From NCBI GenBank assembly GCA_001602455.1, contig CP012157.1:987733-1051732 (forward strand): a stretch of 64,000 nucleotides of DNA, given 5' to 3'. The notes under the pieces were generated by a model. It was not told where the DNA came from. It ran no database searches and saw nothing but the letters and a program-made list of their open reading frames with translations. The position numbers and the translations under genes are program-made. Below, piece after piece: positions 61,132 to 64,000 of the stretch; the first letter of the stretch is position 1, and each line of letters starts with the position of its first letter. The stretch is from Betaproteobacteria bacterium UKL13-2. GTDB lineage: Bacteria; Pseudomonadota; Gammaproteobacteria; Burkholderiales; Usitatibacteraceae.

Positions 61132-61160
61132 TGGTCTGTCCCTCATGGCACTACCTTAAG
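61132..61160. repeat. solo 18-bp IS4 end with half of a target duplication
   Basis: TGGTCTGTCCC (61132-61142), the reverse complement of the left flank of copy F, is followed by TCATGGCACTACCTTAAG, the outer 18 bp of the IS4 terminus. The rest of the element is absent. It marks one breakpoint of a deletion or inversion. Confidence 0.85.
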
Positions 61161-61162
61161 TC

Positions 61163-61188
61163 TGTCGTCCCGGCGAAGGCCGGGATCC
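61163..61188. repeat. short palindromic repeat CGTCCCGGCGAAGGCCGGGATCC
   Basis: A GTCCCGGC-GAAG-GCCGGGATCC-type hairpin followed by CAAGTTGCATTTTT, like the common proteobacterial REP of the form TCCCGGC...GCCGGGA. A single copy in this window. Confidence 0.5.
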
Positions 61189-61265
61189 AAGTTGCATTTT
61201 TAGATAACCTAACGAACTTGAACCCCGGCTCGGCACAACACCTGTGGTTGTTCGCCGGAGAGACA

Positions 61266-61350
61266 GTTTTCGGAGTCGGTTTAGGCAAGCCGATGTCTTT
61301 AAGTTGAGAGTAGATGTTCGCTTAAGGTAGTGCCATGAGTGTCTGACCTC
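61266..61350 (-). repeat. 85-bp repeat bearing an IS4-type terminal sequence, copy 2
   Basis: Reverse complement of 45514-45598, with one mismatch noticed (GACCTC for GACCCC). The IS4-like terminus is again followed by the same 53 bp, so the two form an inverted pair 16 kb apart around the copper operon, Rhs gene and several IS copies. Confidence 0.85.
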
Positions 61351-61429
61351 AATTTACCTACGTTTGAACGGGGCCCGTTTTTCTGGACGGACAAGTTGAT
61401 GTTACTTTATCAACTTATCAGGAGTCCTC

Positions 61430-61729
61430 ATGAAACGTATCCCCCGTCGCACATTCACGGCTGAATTCAAAGCTGAAGCCATCAAACTTGTAACTGAACA
61501 AAAGCTTACCCATGCCGAGGTCAGCAAAAAGCTCGACATCGGCACGAAATCAATACGCACATGGATCGAGCAACAGTCGCGCGGTGAGCTTAAAGCTAGT
61601 TTAGGCGCTGATAAACTCACCGCCGACCAACTGCGTATCCGCGAGCTTGAACGCGAACTCGCTATTGCCAAGATGGAGCGAGACATATTAAAAAAAGCGA
61701 CGGCATACTTCGCGAAAGAGTCGAAGTGA
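61430..61729 (+). CDS. IS3-family OrfA (helix-turn-helix)
   Basis: This 99-residue OrfA has a helix-turn-helix (RRTFTAEFKAEAIKLVTEQKLTHAEVSKKLDIGTKSIRTWI) and a leucine-zipper-like end (ADQLRIRELERELAIAKMERDILKKATAYFAKESK). The end, ILKKATAYFA, is the classic place where OrfA passes into OrfB by -1 frameshift. Confidence 0.93.
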   Translation: MKRIPRRTFTAEFKAEAIKLVTEQKLTHAEVSKKLDIGTKSIRTWIEQQSRGELKASLGADKLTADQLRIRELERELAIAKMERDILKKATAYFAKESK

Positions 61730-62610
61730 GGTATGCCATGATCGATAAACTCCGTCACACACACCCTGTGGACAAGCTATGTCAGTTAGTGGATGTCGCC
61801 AAAAGCGGCTATCAAGCGTGGCGTCGGGGCAACGTCATTCCTGCCAAGAGGCTTGAAGATAAAAGGCTACTAGCGGCCATCAAAGCCGCACACGAACGTA
61901 GTCGCGGCACTTATGGGCCAGCGAAGATTCGAACTGAATTGGCAAGCCAAGGCATCAGTGCTGGACTCAACCGAATCAAACGGTTACGCAAACTCAACGG
62001 CATCCGCTGCACGCATAAAAAGAAATTCCGTGTCACGACGGATTCAAAGCATCAACTTCCGGTCGCTGAGAATTTGCTTAATCGTCAATTTAGGCCAACT
62101 GCACCGAATCGAGTGTGGGTGGCTGACATCACCTACATTCCGACCGATGAGGGTTGGCTATTTCTGGCCGCGATCAAGGATTTATATACCTGTGAGATCG
62201 TTGGTTGGGCGATGGATAAGCAAATGACCAAGCAGTTAGTCATTGATGCGTTACGCGCGGCGTATTGGCGCAAGAAGCCAAAAGCAGGTTTGATGCACCA
62301 TTCAGATCGCGGTAGCCAGTATTGCAGCGCCGCTTACCGCGCCTTACAGGTTAGCTACGGGATGACAACGTCAATGAGTCGCCGAGGTAATTGCTGGGAT
62401 AACGCGCCAATGGAAAGTTTCTTTGGCACACTCAAGACAGAGAGTCTGCATCATTACCGGTTTGCCACGCGTGAAGAGGCCAGACGGGTTGTGTTTGAAT
62501 ATATTGAGGTCTTCTACAATCAAATCAGACGTCATGCAAAAATCAACAATCAGTCACCGGCTGATTGTGCAAAGCAATTCAACGAAGCACAAATGCAATT
62601 GGCCGCATAA
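61726..62610 (+). CDS. IS3-family OrfB transposase (DDE, rve)
   Basis: This catalytic frame (294 codons from a GTG at 61726; ATG at 61738) overlaps orfA and is normally made as an OrfAB fusion. The HTH_21 region (RGTYGPAKIRTELASQGI) precedes the integrase core: the first Asp in VWVADITYIPTDEGWLFLA, the second in MHHSDRGSQYCS, and the Glu in GNCWDNAPMESFFGTLKTE. The tail YIEVFYNQIRRHAKINNQSPADC is normal. The element looks complete. Confidence 0.93.
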   Translation: MRYAMIDKLRHTHPVDKLCQLVDVAKSGYQAWRRGNVIPAKRLEDKRLLAAIKAAHERSRGTYGPAKIRTELASQGISAGLNRIKRLRKLNGIRCTHKKKFRVTTDSKHQLPVAENLLNRQFRPTAPNRVWVADITYIPTDEGWLFLAAIKDLYTCEIVGWAMDKQMTKQLVIDALRAAYWRKKPKAGLMHHSDRGSQYCSAAYRALQVSYGMTTSMSRRGNCWDNAPMESFFGTLKTESLHHYRFATREEARRVVFEYIEVFYNQIRRHAKINNQSPADCAKQFNEAQMQLAA

Positions 62611-62644
62611 TCTATCAACTTATCCGTCCACTAAATCGGATCCC

Positions 62645-62791
62645 GCTCAATTTGGTGGTGGGGTTAACGCCTTTTCCCGCTATGAGAATGGCAAGACCAA
62701 GCCGCCGCTGGCCTTGGTCAAATTGCTCAAGGTGCTGGATCGGCATCCCGATTTGCTGAACGAAATCAACAAACAGACTGAGAAAGGGTAG
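62645..62791 (+). pseudogene. 3' fragment of an MqsA-like (YgiT/HigA-type) antitoxin
   Basis: 48 codons remain: AQFGGGVNAFSRYENGKTKPP, then LALVKLLKVLDRHPDLLNEI. This is the recognition-helix and C-terminal end of the MqsA/YgiT HTH antitoxin family. The zinc-binding N-terminal half and the toxin gene that should precede it were removed by the IS3 element or an associated deletion. Confidence 0.8.
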
Positions 62792-62807
62792 GGCTTTACT
62801 GGCAGAC

Positions 62808-62990
62808 ATGGAAATCCGACTGATCGAAGGCGTGGACGTGAATCGGGGTTGAGGCAACGTGTTTGCTGACCTTGGCCTTGCTGATGCTGAAAAGCTCAAG
62901 ATCAAAACCGGCTTGGTGATCGAAATCAGGAAAACCATGAAAGCTCGCAGCTTGCCCCAGAAGAACGTTGGTGCCGTGTCATGTCCATGG
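62808..62990 (+). pseudogene. XRE-family HTH antitoxin remnant with internal stop
   Basis: MEIRLIEGVDVNRG, a TGA stop, then GNVFADLGLADAEKLKIKTGLVIEI. The GNVFADLGLxDAEE pattern is the start of the XRE HTH_37 antitoxin family, normally preceded by a serine where the stop occurs. The following helix-turn-helix (expected LTQxxAAxxLGI) is not found; the frame decays after SLPQKNVGAV. Two degraded antitoxin genes side by side suggest a former toxin-antitoxin cluster. Confidence 0.6.
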
Positions 62991-63168
62991 ATTGTTTCGT
63001 TCAGTATTGTGGCTACCCTTTGGTGCCAAACCGCAGTGGGCTCATTTCACAGGCGAATCGGAAACGGGTCAGGTGGAAAGGAGGCGTGTCCATTCAGACT
63101 GGTGGTTACCGGGTGATGTTCGCCTCGGCACCAGACCCCATTTCTGGCTCAACACCCCCTTGCCAAAC

Positions 63169-63345
63169 TTAAACACGGGCAAAACAGCGTTGCATCTCGA
63201 ATGACTTGCCGGTCTTGAGCACATGGTAACTCGCCCTCGCCAGCTTGTGCGCCAGGGCCTTGGTCGCCACCGCCCCATTGGTCGTGGCCAACTTCTTTTG
63301 GTAGAAGCGCTTAGCCTCAGGGTAGAAGCGTATCTGCTCAGTTGC
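63169..63345 (-). pseudogene. C-terminal remnant of an IS110-family transposase
   Basis: The minus-strand frame reads EQIRFYPEAKRFYQKKLATTNGAVATKALAHKLARASYHVLKTGKSF and ends CFARV. The run of residues around KALAHKLARA is characteristic of the C-terminus of IS110/Transposase_20 proteins. The DEDD catalytic part is missing. Confidence 0.7.
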
Positions 63346-63379
63346 GCATATGCGTAACACCACTACTGCGTTGTACGAC

Positions 63380-63475
63380 GCCGTTCCGGTATCGTGACCG
63401 GCGATTCCGGAAGTAGTCCGAAATCGGTCACGTTCGCCCGGAATCGTCGGTCACGATGCTCCGGAATGCCCACTG
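63380..63475. repeat. multiple terminal repeats, IS21-like end remnant
   Basis: Alternating TTCCGGA/CCGGAAT and CGGTCACG motifs (GTATCGTGACCGGCGATTCC, AATCGGTCACGTTCG, AATCGTCGGTCACGATGCTC) recur four times. Such stacked repeats are typical of the ends of IS21-family elements. No istA/istB is present in the window. Confidence 0.45.
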
Positions 63476-63619
63476 GGGGATGTTAATAGCGGCGCGGCGT
63501 CCGCAGAATGATTTTTTATCTTACATGCTACTGTAACATTCAGTTTATAGACTCGGCGAAGCGATCGGTTGCATCTCGGAAGCACCTCTAGATAATTTCC
63601 CTCACCGCCTAGGATCATC

Positions 63620-64000
63620 ATGTCTCTTACACCACTGCGTTCGCTCATGGTCTCGCAAACCGTCGCGCTCGGCATTGCCGTTTTCTCGACTGTTAGTTTC
63701 GTTCAGAATGCGGCAGCGCACGACGCATGGGTTGCCCCGGTCGCCGGCTCGGTCTATCCGGTTCACTTCGGGCATAAAGAGCCACAGAGCTATGCCGCCG
63801 CCAAAGTCAAAGCCGTCAGCGTGTTTGACGCTAAACGGGCCACACTGACCAATGAGATTTCACGCGATGACAAAGGTGCCAGTGTCAAAGTGAGCGGCAC
63901 ACCAGCGATGTTTCTCGTTGAGTTTGATAACGGCTCGTATTCCACGGTAGATGGTAAGACTGTCAATGTTGGCAAACGCGAGGCGCCAAGCGCGACTTCT
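63620..64000 (+). CDS. DUF4198-like secreted protein, 3' end outside window
   Basis: 127 codons lie in the window. A signal peptide (about MSLTPLRSLMVSQTVALGIA...NAAA, cleavage before HDAWV) is followed by HDAWVAPVAGSVYPVHFGHKEPQSYAAAKVKAV. A mature N-terminal His followed by xxW is typical of DUF4198/NikM-like periplasmic proteins, where that His binds a metal. These often sit near TonB-dependent nickel, cobalt or copper receptors. A promoter-like TTTATAGACT precedes the leader. Its operon continues beyond the window. Confidence 0.65.
   Translation, partial: MSLTPLRSLMVSQTVALGIAVFSTVSFVQNAAAHDAWVAPVAGSVYPVHFGHKEPQSYAAAKVKAVSVFDAKRATLTNEISRDDKGASVKVSGTPAMFLVEFDNGSYSTVDGKTVNVGKREAPSATS

Larger units (their letters stand above)
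61384..62630 (+). mobile_element. IS3-family insertion sequence (1247 bp)
   Basis: Ends TGGACGGACAAGTTGAT (61384) and, reading in from 62630, TGGACGGATAAGTTGAT. It has two overlapping frames, orfA and orfB. The 3-bp flanks differ (TTC and CTA), so no target duplication remains. On its right it abuts the 3' part of an MqsA-like antitoxin gene. Confidence 0.93.

Noticed and set aside
1-64000. tRNA or rRNA genes
   Set aside because: No cloverleaf-like or ribosomal sequence was noticed on either strand; rnpB is the only structural RNA I can support.

Overview
The window is a chromosomal segment of a betaproteobacterium; the order within that class cannot be settled from the sequence. The evidence is the rsmI/lpoA/yraN/dolP block, pyrC overlapping a DUF3025 gene, a bacterial type A RNase P RNA directly before mraZ, and a complete division and cell wall (dcw) cluster whose MurE carries the DNPR motif of meso-diaminopimelate-adding enzymes.

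Layout. 1-2.4 kb is mobile DNA: a partial IS5-family element that appears to be split by an IS1380-like element and to have truncated an amphi-Trp gene. 2.9-7.5 kb holds nnrU, an FAD-linked oxidase/rfaE2 pair, a diiron ferritin-like protein and a TetR regulator. 7.7-14.9 kb is an eight-gene lipid-modification operon (FAD oxidoreductase, DUF1365, cyclopropane-synthase-like methyltransferase, chalcone-isomerase-like protein, GPH/MFS transporter, DUF3833 lipoprotein, SDR, NTF2-like protein). 15-20.5 kb is housekeeping: dolP, yraN, lpoA, rsmI, pyrC, DUF3025 and rnpB. 20.9-39.9 kb is the dcw cluster mraZ-rsmH-ftsL-ftsI-murE-murF-mraY-murD-ftsW-murG-murC-murB-ddl-ftsQ-ftsA-ftsZ. Most of its genes overlap by 4 bases. 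It begins with a promoter whose -35 lies in the loop of a terminator, followed by three MraZ boxes.

From 40 kb to the end the window is an accessory mosaic. It contains three copies of one IS4-family element (one of them split by a second IS1380-type element), a second full and a truncated copy of the first IS1380-like element, an IS3 element, and IS110 and IS21-like remnants. Between them lie a VapBC pair, a cytidine deaminase, a putative copper-uptake operon (DUF2946, TonB receptor, PepSY protein, small membrane protein, PCu(A)C chaperone), a PIN-domain protein, an Rhs C-terminal toxin with a likely immunity gene, a second toxin/immunity-like remnant, and antitoxin pseudogenes. A short REP-like repeat with the core GGGGTCAGACACCATTT recurs throughout, twice as inverted pairs, once around an internally deleted RAYT gene. 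It also served as the 11-bp duplicated target of the IS4 element.

Most interesting observations: five perfect 17-bp odd palindromes of the form TGT-N5-N-N5-ACA within 273 bp of gene-free DNA (54677-54949); a 140-bp duplication at the start of murC that makes a 47-codon ORF coupled to both murG and murC by ATGA overlaps; the combined terminator/promoter before mraZ; clean IS insertions whose removal restores genes exactly; and flank patterns at the IS4 copies that indicate past IS-mediated inversion.
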